A DNA stretch of 64,000 bases, from contig CAJNOJ010000010.1 of NCBI GenBank assembly GCA_905250025.1, positions 124,001-188,000 on the forward strand, written 5' to 3'. The DNA comes from Adineta ricciae. Lineage: Eukaryota; Rotifera; Eurotatoria; Adinetida; Adinetidae. The notes under the pieces were generated by a model. It saw only the letters and a program-made list of their open reading frames with translations. It ran no database searches and was not told the DNA's origin. Made by a program: the position numbers and the translations under genes. Below, in pieces: positions 25,101 through 37,808 of this stretch; the first letter of the stretch is position 1, and the number at the start of each line of letters is the position of its first letter.

Positions 25101-28075
25101 CTTTCTCTATTCACGCTAGGCCAAATTATCGTATTCGATCTTGAAAAACAGCACGCTCAAAATCCTAGTAATATCTATTTTATTAACTTGCTAATCATTT
25201 CCTAACTATTCTCTCCTACGTTCCCTTTCTCATCAATTTGTTATGTGTTTACTAGAATACATCGACACAGCAAATAGTGATGCTAGATTACAATTGACCC
25301 AAACATCGAAATCATTGGCCGTACTATCGGATTTTCTCGTTTCATTGCTTCATCCATGGTCATTCGATAAAACAATGGATAAAATTTGTCAAGAACGTCT
25401 ACAACTCTATCGTACCAATCGATATCTATCTTATGGAATCTTGAGCAAAAACGATCATTTAACTATTGTTTTACCAACATGGCAACAGTATCTCAATGAT
25501 AATATTCCAGAAACATTTTTACCACTTCAAACAGCACTGATTTCATTCGATGGAATGGAAGTGAACGAAAATGAGATAATACGACAGTTTGTTGAGAAAG
25601 AAAAATCGTTTCTTATAGATAACACTCTTCTTATGTTTAGAAAACAAGAACGAGTAGAAAATTATGTGTACCAATGGCGATGGACGTACTCATCGATTCT
25701 CAATACGGAGCATTTATTAAGTTTAGTAACGATGGTTTATATTTTAATGAATTGTGATCGATGGATCTGCAATGTGTAAGTCCGAGATTTTCTAAATAAA
25801 TCATCCGAAAATTTTGTTTATATCTAGAACAAATGATCAAAGTGATCAAGCAGTGGTAAGTAGAGAGAAATGCTTTGATAGGTTGATTGTTGATGAACTA
25901 AATTTTAGTTAAATCAACGAGAAGCATGGAGTAAATTATTACAGTTTTATTGTTCTGATATGCTTGAACAATGTCAAACAAAAGCTTTTCAATCATTGTC
26001 TATCGAGATCCTATGTTCACACTGGCAAGATCTATGTCTAGAGGTACATTTTCATTTTGAAATATTGAAAAAATTGTGTTCTTTATTTCAAGCTACGGGA
26101 TGCCGCACGGAAATTACTCGAAAAAGAACTTGATCATTTGCATAAAAATCACGACGCATGGCATATATTCATATCAAAATGGTCAATATTGTTCAATCAG
26201 TCATATAATAAAGAAGCCGATGGTGCGCTATACGATCAAGATATTCGTGATATATTTCTCGATGATTTGTCATGTAAGATCGTTTAGAAAAAAAGGGTAA
26301 CTTTCATTCCTATTGGTGGAACTTTGCTTTTAGTTAATAACGAAACAGCGACAGTAACAACAGTCAATCAACAGTATAAAACTCAACAGATGTTATCAAT
26401 TATATTGATTGGCATTATCGGTGCGCGGTACGGACAAGAAGTTGAACAAACAAAACAATCAAATGCGCCAATCAAAGGATTTACTGTAGATAGTCCTGAA
26501 ATGATTTTAAAACTGAGTGCGAACGATTTAATATTCATGGATATCGATATGATCATCTGCTTTCATTCTTTATAGGTCGAATCTTAACAAGTCTTTTATC
26601 TCCATCGAACTTCGATCATATACCCATCCATACTGTTATTCGTCGAACAGCAATCGATCTTATTGGTCGTGGTTATACAATCTGGGAACCATATTTAGAT
26701 ATTGGACAAGTTCTATTAACACTACTTGATCTATGTGCGATCAGTGATAGTACAACGATCTCCAGCAAGTAAGTAATCATATCTAGCAGAGTATAAAGGT
26801 TTGAGCGCGAGGAATACTTTCAGGCAGCCTAATATCTATACGAGCAGGTAGTATGACAAGCCAAAGGGTGGAGGGGAATGCTTGCTTTGTTTTTATCTAG
26901 ACAAATCGATTTAACAATCAAACGGCATGGAACGAGGTGTGTTGGTTAGAACCTAATGCACGCTTTTTTTTCCTCATTGTCTGTGTTTTGTTCTTGTATC
27001 CTAACCCAGAAACTTCTTGTGTTGATTTAGTCAAAGTTTGCATCGAATACTTTGTTTTCATTTAGTGTAATAAGCGGAATTTTGACACCTAAAACAGATA
27101 CCTGTCTAACAGCACGGACTGCGTTGACATTGATTGCTACATCCCGTTCGAATGTGGTCATCATTACACTAGCACGCGAGATAGCCAAACATGTTCTTTC
27201 GCAATCTGGTCAAACATCGTCGTCGGCAGCACGCACTGCCGCACCATCGCAAACGACACTGACGATAAGAAATGAACAAAAACATGAAATACTTCGTTTA
27301 ATTAAGATCCTTATCGAAAAATGTCCACATGATGTTGCGGAATTGATTATTGAAGTAAAATAATTCACATCAATGATTACAAATACTGATCGAAATTTAT
27401 TGATTTTTCAGGTTACCGATATCATATTGAATTGCATTGATTTAAGCACTCTTCGACATAAAAGTGTTCAAGCCGTACATGAAACATTCGGATTACTACT
27501 AAAGTAAAAATTTATGATCATCAATCATCGTTTTAAAATTTCTAAACTGTTCTTTAGATATCCAATAGTAACTTACTGCTATGACTCACCGAAATTATGT
27601 GTTGGTACGAAAACAGGTGTTCTTGCTTTGTATGATTTAAAGACACCGAAATACCAAGTAAAGATAAAATCTATTTTTCGAAGAAACATTAGTTTACTTT
27701 GTTTTTCATTCAAGCCATTTCAAGCTCATCCAAAGAATGAAGTAATTACTTGTGTCGAATTCTCACCGGATGGCAAATATCTGGCTTCTTATTCCGCTTA
27801 CGAAGGAATTTTGTACTTTTGGCAAGTGAGTTTCTCTTCTACATCTTATTGGTATTTGCAAGGAAAAGCCTTCTTGTTGTTTTGCTTTGTAGACATCATC
27901 GAATACATTTTTCAGCACATCCAATACGATTCATCTAGTGTCTCGACATGCTGCTCAACGACTCGATCGTTCGATTCCATCGCCAATGAAGAAGGTTGAC
28001 ATGAACTGGCTTGATCGCACAACTGTTCGGATGTATTGGCATGTTGATAAGAGCGAAAAGAAATTTACAGTATAA
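22176..28075 (+). CDS. WDR7: WDR7 homologue (rabconnectin-3 beta)
   Basis: Large WD40 protein that, with the DMXL (rabconnectin-3 alpha) partner, regulates V-ATPase assembly and organelle acidification (family knowledge). It is encoded by many exons over about 5.9 kb. It begins MANNSRIILPFALWSEAPPS and continues ITGTNDGFMVCWKI and LIGHTSKISFIVG. Later parts include QTLSGHSQAITCLIHPH with SIDHSIRLWDL, then YCVCSIANDHSVALINLKER and DGSLFIWQIETGNLDRVAHG, which match the WDR7/72 family closely. The C-terminal third is helical, followed by the last WD repeats (EVITCVEFSPDGKYLASYSA) and an end VRMYWHVDKSEKKFTV, stop at 28073-28075. The largest intron (about 26770-27060) contains nothing recognisable. 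Exact boundaries of a few small exons (25000-25260) are uncertain. Confidence 0.9.
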
Positions 28076-29387
28076 ACTCGAACGACTTCAAACAGTGACT
28101 TCCTTTTCCCATTCCTTTTTTTTATATTGTACTCGTCAATGTCTGTGCAATAGATTATGAATTTTAAACAACAAATATAACGTAATTTATCAATCGAATT
28201 CAATCTTCCCTTTGCAATAGTAGAATGGCGAAACGATGTCAGACACGATTGATAATTCCATATTCCTTTTCGAAAATAAGGTTCATTTAGTTCACTGGAT
28301 ACGTCACATATGCTATTACGCAGGTATATTTTCTATCAGATCTGAACATTCATATTCAATTAGAAAACACATTATAATGAATAGGCAAATTCAGAATATT
28401 CCTCGATTGTAATCTACAGATAAAAAAGAAATAGTGTCGGATGTCGTTTTTTCGAGGAAATCGAATAATTAATAGTCCGGCATTGAAAATGTCGTCTCAC
28501 CATAATCTTCAACTCGCTTTTCATTCGGATTTACGCGAACATGAGACGTACAGACCTACATCTCTTTACTTTTTTTTCAGAGATTTTCTGAAAACTCGCG
28601 TGCAGATATTCGTTTTTATCCGTGTCTTATGTCATCTTATTCATATCCTTTATAGGTCCATACTACACATCTATCACGTAGCATATCGATTTAGAATTTT
28701 CATCGTAATGTAGACACTGTTGTTTATCCTTTCGGAAACAATCTGTTTCGCATTAAACTAAGATTTGTTTTATTTCAAGTTTCGATTGTAGAAGATAAGA
28801 TTCCTCATAAAAATGATTGATTCATTTCAGTCGTTTTTTTCCACATCTGCTAGACGTATATCCTCTGGAAAGAATCGATTGATAAGTCAAACATTCTTTC
28901 TATGTTATTCTCATTCTCTTGAACAAAACAAGTCAGAATATGAAATCACTGCCGATTGAACATTATCGTCACTTCTGTTTCCTTCCATCTCAGATGTTTT
29001 GATCTCTCACATATGTGTACATGTGAACGAAAAGAATGCTCAACTGCTTCTGCCATAAAAAGCAAACAAGCCCCAGAGAGAGATAGAGAGAGAGAGAGCT
29101 AGCAATTAAATGCACGTTCATTCTTCTATGTAGCATATCCGATAGATCGAGGCAAGACAGAAATGTGTTTTCTTTTTCCTTTCCCTTCGTCGGACAGTAT
29201 CTTTCTATACGCTAAAAAAATAAATCATCAACCATCAACAGTACATTGATGGCCATCTAAATAATAATAGGAGGAGAATAAAAGGAACAGCATCACATCA
29301 CAATAGATATCTCATCTAGATATATACATATAGACGCGCAGTTCAGTTACTGATCATATTGACCCCATTCGTGCCAATACTGGAAAG
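28076..29387. other. Intergenic region, no gene recognised
   Basis: About 1.3 kb between two plus-strand genes. A GA tract lies at about 29079-29098. Open frames are short and unsupported. It probably contains the promoter of the downstream membrane protein gene. Confidence 0.45.
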
Positions 29388-30315
29388 ATGCTCATCTCAA
29401 TCGTAGTTGCTACACTTCTAATAACAGTAAAGATCGCACAAACAGGTAAAATTTTATTTGATTTATTTGTAAAAATATCACCGAAATCTTCTTGTTTAGA
29501 TAGTCTTAAAACTACATTACCCGTGTCGATGATACTCGATGGATTTACATTAGAACAAGTAAGAAGCATAACGAATACATTTGTTTGTATTCATAATTTC
29601 ATTCTATTAGTGGAATGAACGTTCATTGTGGAATCAAACTTGTCCCATTATTGTTCATCATTTAAACGAATTCTGTAAAAAAGATTATCTTTGTGATGCC
29701 GAGTAAATATTCAACTTTCTCACATTCATTCGATTAACATAAACTTTCAAAATAGATATGGAATCGCCAATGTACATCTAATGCATGCCGTTCAATACAG
29801 TTTAGCATCGATTCAATTGAATATAACAGCAGATAAACCTGTGCTATCAATGACTACTCGCATGGGTAATACACTTTCCTTGTACAATTACACCGGATTA
29901 TTAACAAGTGAGAACGTCGCAAAAAATTGAATTGTATTGTTTTCGCTTATTCGATTGCTTTTGTTTTATTTAGGAGCGTTACTTCAAACGAAAGTTGATA
30001 TCGAACGTTCGAATGAACGTCATTTGTTCTTTACTTCCAACTATTCCAATGAGAATTCATTCGTCAGTCGAACAAGTCGTTTGTTATTTGTTCTTCTAGG
30101 AATTCTTCTTGTTGCTACGGTATTTGGATTGACTGTTTTATTCTTTCAAAGAATGTAAGATATATCTTCTTCTTCTTCTTGAAATTGGTTTTTCTCGATT
30201 ATTCTTTAGTCGTCAACATAGTTATTCAAAATTACTTAAAATTCCACGAATCTACCAAACTACTCAAGACGAACCATTAACTGACGCACCATCAACAGCT
30301 GCCTTGCATCAATAG
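29388..30315 (+). CDS. Predicted secreted/type I membrane protein, unrecognised
   Basis: Function unknown. Five or six short exons join in frame with GT-AG introns. An N-terminal signal peptide (MLISIVVATLLITVKIAQT) is followed by an ectodomain with LDGFTLEQWNERSLWNQTCP, a CKKDYLCDAE segment, NITADKP and a possible N-glycosylated NYTGLLT. Further on is a single hydrophobic segment (RLLFVLLGILLVATVFGLTV). The short basic cytoplasmic tail is RQHSYSKLLKIPRIYQTTQ, ending at TAG 30313-30315. This is a single-pass type I topology by inspection. Only three cysteines are seen in the ectodomain. I do not recognise a domain family. The consistent splicing and topology argue that it is a real gene. Confidence 0.75.
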
Positions 30316-30999
30316 AATCAAGCGTAGCGCATATTTCTTCTCTTTCATTTTATGAGCAACAAAAGAAGAGGGAAAGTCATCATAAAATGATTATTTTCGA
30401 ACATGTTAATCACTAATCGGATGTTTCTCTTTTGATGTAAATAAATCCAGACACATTTCAATAATAATAATAAAATTAGCGAGATTTCATTATGTAGAGC
30501 TGGAATCATTCGAGTGCGAAATATTCCGAATACCCGGTATCGGATAACTCAACCTACATAACTTTGTCGATCGATTACGAAATAATTTATTTTGTCATTG
30601 TTAGCAAACATAACGTCAAGGGAATCTCAACTTCGACTGTAGATCTTTTTGACTTTCATTATACGATGTGATATTCAAAATAGGTCTTTTTCTTTTGTTT
30701 GTTCTTTGTTAACATAATGTCATGATCAATGACAAAAAACGGATAGAAGATTAATAGGGAATAGGCAATGAAAGCAAACAAGATGAGTTTATCAACCTGG
30801 ATTACACACGTAGATGAAAATAAAATGTCGGAAGAAAAAAAAAACCTCATTGTATATTCGTTCAACGAGTACGATCGAGAATGAATATATATGAGTAAGA
30901 AGATATCACACTTAAGCAAAACAAAAACTCTTCATACGATCACAGGTCCTTATTGGAGTTAAGAACAAATGCATACATTCATTCTCAAGTATCTCATTA
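30316..30999. other. Intergenic region between convergent genes
   Basis: 3' flanks of the unrecognised membrane protein and the acyltransferase. AT-rich; no gene recognised. Confidence 0.45.
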
Positions 31000-31911
31000 T
31001 CACCAGTGCTTTTTGTCGTTGATCACAGTTGTTTGAATTGTGAGATATGCGTCCATCATGCGTTTTCGCGTCATGTCAGTCAATCGTTGAAGATCATTGT
31101 CAAGTGTCATACCTGTTGTATTGATCGGTTCAAGACATTTGATCGTTACACAACCAGGACGCCAATAATAACTATTCGTCGATTTGTCGACATTATATAT
31201 TGGTTTATATGACGAAAAAACAATGGGAACAATGGGTATTTGTGCTTCAATAGCTGTGCGAAAAGCGCCAAGCTTAAATGGAAGAAATGTCTCGGACATA
31301 TTTCTTGTTCCTATACGATGAGAATAAGGTCACAGTTAAAAAGAGTAAAAAGTTTAATTAATTGATGTACCTTCGGGAAATACCCACAATCGAAGTGATT
31401 GGGTTTTGAGTTTTTCAATCAAATTCTTCATTGTTTCTGCTGCTCGTTGACGATTTTTTCTATCGACAAATTCGACACCTGCTAGCCACGATGATGGCCC
31501 GAATGGCCCAGCCCAAAGCAACTCTTGCTTTGCTAATATAGTACAATAATGAATGTGTTTCGGCCAAAGATACATCATGCCAATAAAATCAATCGATGAC
31601 TGATGATTCGCCACAATCACACAAGATTTGCCATCGTCTAAAACTTGTCCATTCTCCACACGATACTTCAAACCGAACAAACGAAGAAATGGATTCAAAC
31701 CAATGGCCGAGAGACGTATGTTCAAAGCACTGCGTGGATGAAGTAGAAAAATCGGTGGTAATATAATTGAATATAAGATGACTAGACTCGCATAAAGCGT
31801 ATATTTAAGTTTAAATAATTGCTGTTCATTGAGAATATAGTGAACCATTAAATAGACGATTATACTTAACAAAAGTATACCGAGCAACAATAGAATCAAA
31901 ATTGAATACAT
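31000..31911 (-). CDS. AGPAT: 1-acyl-sn-glycerol-3-phosphate acyltransferase
   Basis: Converts lysophosphatidic acid to phosphatidic acid with acyl-CoA at the ER membrane (family knowledge). Two exons (31911-31371 and 31310-31000) give 283 residues, a typical AGPAT1/2 length. There are N-terminal hydrophobic segments, then the HX4D catalytic motif in ANHQSSIDF. Further on are the substrate motif VFPEGT, spliced to RNMSETFLPFKLGAF, and the IPIVPIVFSSY block. All core PlsC motifs are intact. It lies upstream in the direction of transcription of nothing related. Symbol given at family level only, because the numbered isoform cannot be assigned by eye. Confidence 0.93.
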
Positions 31912-32148
31912 GATTCTTTTCTTATCTGAAACAACTCAAGAATTTTCGTTTTATTTTTATTATAAAGATTAACTATGTATGTACAAGTAGATAACAATAG
32001 CTATCAATTAGAACGTAGGATGCAGTTTGGGGAACAAAACAAGACGAAAAAAGAAGATTGGAACGGACTTTAGTATTGAAAAATACTCAACTAATAGAAT
32101 AGATGTAATCATGCATAGAAAAGAAAAGTAGTATCCATGATATTTTGT

Positions 32149-32724
32149 TTAAAACGTTGGCTGAAAATGAGAATGTGTTTCAGAAACAATCATTGTATGG
32201 CACTGCGGGAATCGTTGTCGCCAGTCATCTGATACAAAACAAACCGACCACATGCCAACAGGTACCAATGTTAGAAACAATCCACATAGAACAACAACGA
32301 ATGATAAACGATAGTTAAAATATAATAAACGATTCAAAAGAACTAAAAATAACCAACTACTTGCTAAAGCTAATCCACTTAATTCTCTTCCTTCTTCGTA
32401 ATGCAAAAAGTGGCTCTTCACGTTCATCGTACCTCCTTCATATTGATATTTAAATAAAAAGTGACAACCATATGCAATGATCAAACAAAATACAAATGCA
32501 TTCATACAGATAATCACATTTGATAACGAGCGATAGTTAAACAATTCAATCGCGAGAAATATTGATGTACACATGTAAATCGTTACCCACAAATACCAAT
32601 CATGATCGTTCAAGTTAACAAAAGCTGCGAATAGAAAGAATATACAGCCGATGGCATTGGTGATACGCCAGATAATTTTGCTTGTTGATTGATTTTGACT
32701 CTCCATTGTCAGAAACATCTTCAA
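32149..32724 (-). CDS. TMEM220: TMEM220 homologue
   Basis: Small multi-pass membrane protein of unknown biochemical role, 191 residues in a single exon. About six hydrophobic segments are visible, beginning IIWRITNAIGCIFFLFAAFV followed by NLNDHDWYLWV. The diagnostic stretch LHYEEGRELSGLALASSWLF matches the EEGRELSGL core I associate with TMEM220. Two in-frame ATGs lie at the start (codons 1 and 7), and either could be used. It is an intronless frame in an intron-rich neighbourhood, though its size makes that unremarkable. Confidence 0.85.
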   Translation of the reverse strand: MKMFLTMESQNQSTSKIIWRITNAIGCIFFLFAAFVNLNDHDWYLWVTIYMCTSIFLAIELFNYRSLSNVIICMNAFVFCLIIAYGCHFLFKYQYEGGTMNVKSHFLHYEEGRELSGLALASSWLFLVLLNRLLYFNYRLSFVVVLCGLFLTLVPVGMWSVCFVSDDWRQRFPQCHTMIVSETHSHFQPTF

Positions 32725-33117
32725 TACAGAAAAAAAAAGAATACAAAATGAAGTTCATTTATTTAATCTGAATATTTTTCATTTCGAACAAATCTAACAA
32801 GAGCAAAAAAAACACAGATTAACAAAAAAATAGAAGAAATCTTTACAGAGATAGACAAGCAATAAGACTAGAGATCACGCTGAGAAGAACAAAAAAAAGA
32901 GAAATGTGTACAAGATTTTTTACTATTTCGTAAGCGAACGAGCGAAAAAGAGAGAGAGAGAGAGAGAGAGAGTGAAAGAAAGGAGAAAAAAAATCAGTTT
33001 CGTTTTATTATTATTGGTTGATAAGCAATAGAAGAGAGAACAACGTTTGGTTGGTGAACATGTCACAGTGTTTTATGGCTACTCATGAAAGAAAAAAGAG
33101 AGAAAATCATATTAAGT
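32725..33117. other. Intergenic region with (GA)n tract
   Basis: About 390 bp between TMEM220 and the Wee1 3' end. A (GA)n microsatellite lies at about 32949-32972. No gene. Confidence 0.5.
32949..32972. repeat. (GA)n microsatellite
   Basis: Uninterrupted dinucleotide run directly visible between TMEM220 and Wee1. Confidence 0.85.
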
Positions 33118-35826
33118 TCAGATAATACTCGAATAATGACGAAACATATTTGTACCGACTGGTTTTGTTTGTTGTTTCATTGCGAGTGAACCACCACGTA
33201 CTGGTGATGCTATGGATTGATTTAGATTTGTTGATGGCGTTGTCGTCGAATAGTTCGATGTGTTTATCAATAATATTCGAGAGGTATCATTCGGTGTAGA
33301 TGCGTATTGATGTTGCGGTACGACAGTAGATTGAGTTGGTGAAATTAATAGTTGTTGACATGGAAGATTCGAATCATTGATACCGGTTGGTAATGTTTGA
33401 AGGTCGGAAGAATTGGTTAAAAGATAATGACTAAGGAGTTTCTTATTCAACATTAGATTCTTTTGACGTTCACGTTTAAGACTATGACTAGATGGAAGGA
33501 AAAAAAAGATTTCTGTTGTTATTTATTTCAGATATTCAACTTACCGAAGCGATTCTCGACTAGTAAGTAATGTTGGACTGGCAACAGGATTGAGTAAAAG
33601 CTAAAACAACAAAGTTAATAGCATAGATTGCTCTTTCTAATGTACACAGGTACTATTCATTGAGATTAACATGACTGATCTCTTTGAATATGCAAAGATT
33701 GACATTGTGCCCTGTACGATATTTACTAATTGACTGAGATGCTATTCATAGAAAATAAAATCTAATTGCGTGTCAAGATAATTAATTAATTTTCTCCTGG
33801 ATGGAATCTGGGACACATCACGTAAAACTAATGTTATTAGTTTTTCAATGGAATGTATCTCGAGTGGAGAACTGAGATTAGAATCTTTCAGATAGCTTTA
33901 ATTTTACATTGTAAAACTAAGATGCTGAGAAAAATGATCACCTGCTCGAAATCTAATATCACATTCTCCTTTCTCGATATGAAGAATCTTTCCAATGAAA
34001 CTTACCTCATACGCTGATGGCCGTTGATTCGGATCTAGATTACACATTCGTCCCAAAAGAAGTTCGTTAAAATGAACTGTACAATGAGGCACTGCATTTA
34101 AATATTGAGTAATATTTAATCTTAATTGTTGCCATTCATTGCCTTGTTTGGGCATTTCTCGATTGGTCGCACAAACATACAGTGTTAAACCCAACGAGAA
34201 TATGTCACATTTAGCTAAATTCAATTGCTTCGAATGCGATTTCTGCAAAGCTTCTAATGCTAAATAACGACTATCACCATCTTCTTCCATTGACGACATA
34301 CTAATCTGACTAACATGTCCCAAATCGGTTAGTTTATAAGTAATATGGTTGTTGTCATCATCATCGTCTTTATCAAAATTGATATTCACTGAACATTGAG
34401 ATAACATTATATTCGCTGGTTTGATATCTAGATGTGCTAGATCTTGTGCATGCATAAATGCCAATGCATCGCTCATTTGATGAAGAATCTGTTTTAGTTG
34501 TTGTTCGTACATAAAGACGCGATTGCGTCGATTCTTTTCAACTACATCTTCTAATGATCCACCATTACAATACTCTAATTGCACGAAAAATCTTCCATCG
34601 GGCTCGATCCATGCTGAATGATATCGTACTAAGTTTTCATGTGAGATCAGTACAGCATGTGCACATGTTTCCCGCCATGCCATTTGTTCATAACTGGTAC
34701 CAAGTACTGGTTGTTTCGAGGCTTTAACAGCATAAGTAATTCCATCGAGACGATTTCGACATAGATAAACGTGTGAAAATTCACCATGGCCAAGCAACGA
34801 TTCTTGATGGAATTCTTCATCGAATCTTCGAATAGTCAGTTCGCGTAAAGATGGCGAACCAGCTGGGACAGTTCGAGATGATTGTCGACGTTCGGATGGT
34901 ACATGCGCTGCAGCTTGTTGGTCACGTTTAGCAACGAGACGCGTACGATAACGAGGAGCGGGTGTCGTTGTAGTCTTAACAATAGGTACACAGGGAGAAT
35001 CACGCTTCACACGTTTATTCGCCGAAGAATTCAATTGCGGACTGAATGGATTTGTATTAACTAAGTCACCTTTTGACTTGAGTGTTGATTGTTCATCATG
35101 ACTGGAAATCGTCGATGTTGTCAGAGAAAGAGAGTCATCATGATGGCGACTTCGACGTTGGACTTTCGGTGAACGAAATGTACTTTCTTGTACATAATCA
35201 AGATTTTTTCGGCGTGTACATGGTGATTGATCGGGTGTTTTTAGTGACACTCGATCAACAGATAATTCTGACTTCAATACTGGATCTCGATTTCTCGTCG
35301 TACTTCGTTTACGTTTATTATTATTAGTTGTGCTTTTCGTTGCGTACTTGACTGTATATGTTGTTGCCGGTTTCAGTGCAACGGTACCGGATGATGGCGT
35401 AAAACGAGGGTGACACGGTGATTTGAATTCATGTGATTTGGTGACATGTGACGAGATGGGCGACGACTGATAAGAGATTTCGGACGGGGTTTGCGATAAT
35501 GTTGTTAATCGAGATAACGCTGATTCAATGTTTATCGAATCATTGAGAATATAATCTTGTTGTGATGATTGCTGACTAAGACTGCATGAATCATCTTGTA
35601 AAGGTTGACTGCAACTACCACATGTTGATTCATCGAAAAGTGTTGCTGATGCTGGTAAGACTTGACTACAACTACTCTTAATAGTTAATTTTGGTGAAAA
35701 GGAAAGACGAGTACGTCGATTGAATTGGGATGCTAAACAACTACTGTCGGTGGATTGTTGACTGGCTACATCCGATTCGTCCGAGTCAAAAACAGGCGGA
35801 GGAATAGGACTTGCAAACGAAGACAT
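33118..35826 (-). CDS. WEE1: Wee1-family CDK inhibitory kinase
   Basis: Nuclear kinase that phosphorylates the inhibitory tyrosine of CDK1 to block mitotic entry (family knowledge). Three exons (35826-34006, 33600-33545, 33487-33118) give 748 residues. A long Ser/Thr-rich N-terminus holds many S/T-P sites. The kinase domain begins near residue 340 with loop GHGEFSHVY, then lysine in YAVKASKQP. EYCNGGSLEDVVEKN, catalytic HLDIKPANIML and DLGHVSQ in place of DFG follow. The DLGH form and GDSRYLALE are typical of Wee1 rather than generic kinases. The C-terminal exons supply ELLLNPVASPTLLTSRESLR and a coiled KRERQKNLMLNKKLLSH segment, as in Wee1. The start is placed at MSSFASPIPPP; a longer reading frame upstream crosses a probable 5' UTR splice acceptor. 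Confidence 0.92.
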
Positions 35827-36667
35827 CGTTAGACGATCTAAAAACAACAAATGAATAGAGAGAGGGTGAAACAATTAACAATGAATGGATAATCTTCGAC
35901 GGACGGACCACCGTCGACAGAGAGACAAAGAAGCGCTGTTTTATTAACCAATCAGTACAGATGGTGCGACGAACAGCGTCATCTGTGGCCATCGAATATA
36001 AAACAGAACGTGTTCTCTGATATCTGTTTCAAACAAAACATCTGTTCATTACTTTCATCGAATTGTCTCCTAGAGGATTGCAATTGTTTCGGAAGTATGT
36101 CGTTTGTCGGAATTTTTTTGTACTTCGGTCAATTAATTACGCGAAGAGTAAAGAACATTTTCGTTCATTCTAATACGAGATTTGATGGAATAAGTTTCGT
36201 TCATAAAATTATGGAAATCAATTCCTTTGATGTGTAACTGATTGTAACAGTATACGTCATGGCTGGTGAAGAATGAATACCTCCTATGACTGAGATACTT
36301 TCCAATTCACTCATTGACCTAAATCAATATTGATTGATGTTTGTACATCTGTAAATCAATACCTATATATCTATAGATGAGAAACATGTTTCTTCTTCGC
36401 TTGTGAAGTAGTTTGTATTGTATACGAACATTGAGCTAATACAATTAGATCCTTACGTCATTAGATTTACTTTTCTACTCTTCGTCTTCTCTTTTTCGTT
36501 CGCTATCATCACCCTATCTCATTTATATGTTGCCCCGCTGTTACGTCTTTTCATTTACTTGTTTGTTCGCCTATCTGTTATATCTCTTTTTCTTCACGTT
36601 GTTTCATTTTAGCCATAAGGTGGCAACATAAGATATCGCAAGGCAAAGAAAAGAGAACAATACAAAC
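35827..36667. other. Divergent intergenic region between Wee1 and SNAP-25
   Basis: Contains the probable Wee1 5' UTR splice acceptor close to the start codon, and the promoters of both genes by position. No motif recognised. Confidence 0.45.
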
Positions 36668-37357
36668 ATGAATCCATCAAATAATGATCGTGCAACTGGA
36701 AATGACGAATTAGACGGCATTAGAACTCAGATTAATGCAAAAACCAACGAATCTTTAGAATCAACACGTCGTATGCTTGGTTTAGTTGCCGAATCTCAAG
36801 AAGTCGGTACTAACACCATGATCATGCTCGATGATCAGGGCGAAAAACTCAAGCGAATCGAGGTAAACAATCACTTTTCCGCACTATGAACATTGTTGTT
36901 CTTTCTATAGAATGGTCTCGACAATATTCATGCTGGTATGGATGATGCAGAGAGGAATCTAAACAATTTGCAAAAATGTTGTGGTCTATGCGTTCTTCCA
37001 TGGCAGCGTGCAAGTCGTACACATCGCCCATTCACGAATAGTAGTACAAGCATCAGTGGTGAAAACTCGTCGCCGACTATAGCTGAGCCAAAACTACGCA
37101 TGGCTGGTGAAGAAGGTATGCCTTCGAAAGGTTATATCACTCGCATCACAAATGACGATCGCGAGGACGAAATGGACGATAATTTGCAATTAGTTGGCAG
37201 TTATCTTGGAAATTTAAAAAACATGGCTCTTGATATGGGTGACACTATCGAAAATCAAAATAAACAACTCGATCGGATTGCAGTTAAAACTGAAGTTGGA
37301 CAAGTTCGAATTGATAGTGCGAACAAGAAAACTCAAGATTTAATTCGACGTGCGTAA
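36668..37357 (+). CDS. SNAP25: SNAP-25 homologue
   Basis: Plasma-membrane Qbc-SNARE that pairs with syntaxin and synaptobrevin in regulated exocytosis (family knowledge). Two exons (36668-36862 and 36911-37357) give 213 residues, close to the usual 206. The first SNARE motif runs through SLESTRRMLGLVAESQEVGT with the zero-layer glutamine in DDQGEKL (Q57). The linker has a palmitoylation-type cluster KCCGLCVLPW. The second SNARE motif has ITRITNDDREDEMDDNLQ, LGNLKNMALDMGDTIENQ and NKQLDRI, again with the zero-layer glutamine. The cluster has three cysteines instead of the usual four. Confidence 0.95.
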
Positions 37358-37808
37358 TTATGTTCCAAAAATATTTGATAAAATTCTTTTTCTTCTATAT
37401 GTGTCTGTGTATTTGCGTGCATGAGTGTATTTATACGTATATTCTTTCAATAATATTCAACAGAGACGGAGAGTGAGAGAATGAAAAACGAGATAGATTA
37501 TTCATCCGATTAAATTGGCCATTTATCAAAAATCTATTGATAAGCCACCTGTAAAATCAATATAATAATGGTTTTGAGATTGTAATGTGTACTGTTATTG
37601 TCAGCATGACAAGGCAATTTGTCATATTAAAATTCAATGACGTTTCATATGTGCAAATATATTGACGGTAAACGCACATTCAAATGATTATTTAATGACA
37701 GTATGCTTGAAAAGGTAGAATTACAGCTAAATACATATCAATATATATATATATATATATGATCGTGTTGTACCAGTTTGTTTCTCATAAAGAAAAAAAA
37801 ACGAGAAT
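37358..37808. other. Intergenic region with (AT)n tract
   Basis: About 450 bp. A (TA)n microsatellite at 37739-37760 lies about 50 bp before the next start codon, with A-rich sequence immediately upstream of the ATG. No gene. Confidence 0.5.
37739..37760. repeat. (AT)n microsatellite
   Basis: Uninterrupted dinucleotide run about 50 bp upstream of the TIR-protein start codon. Confidence 0.85.
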
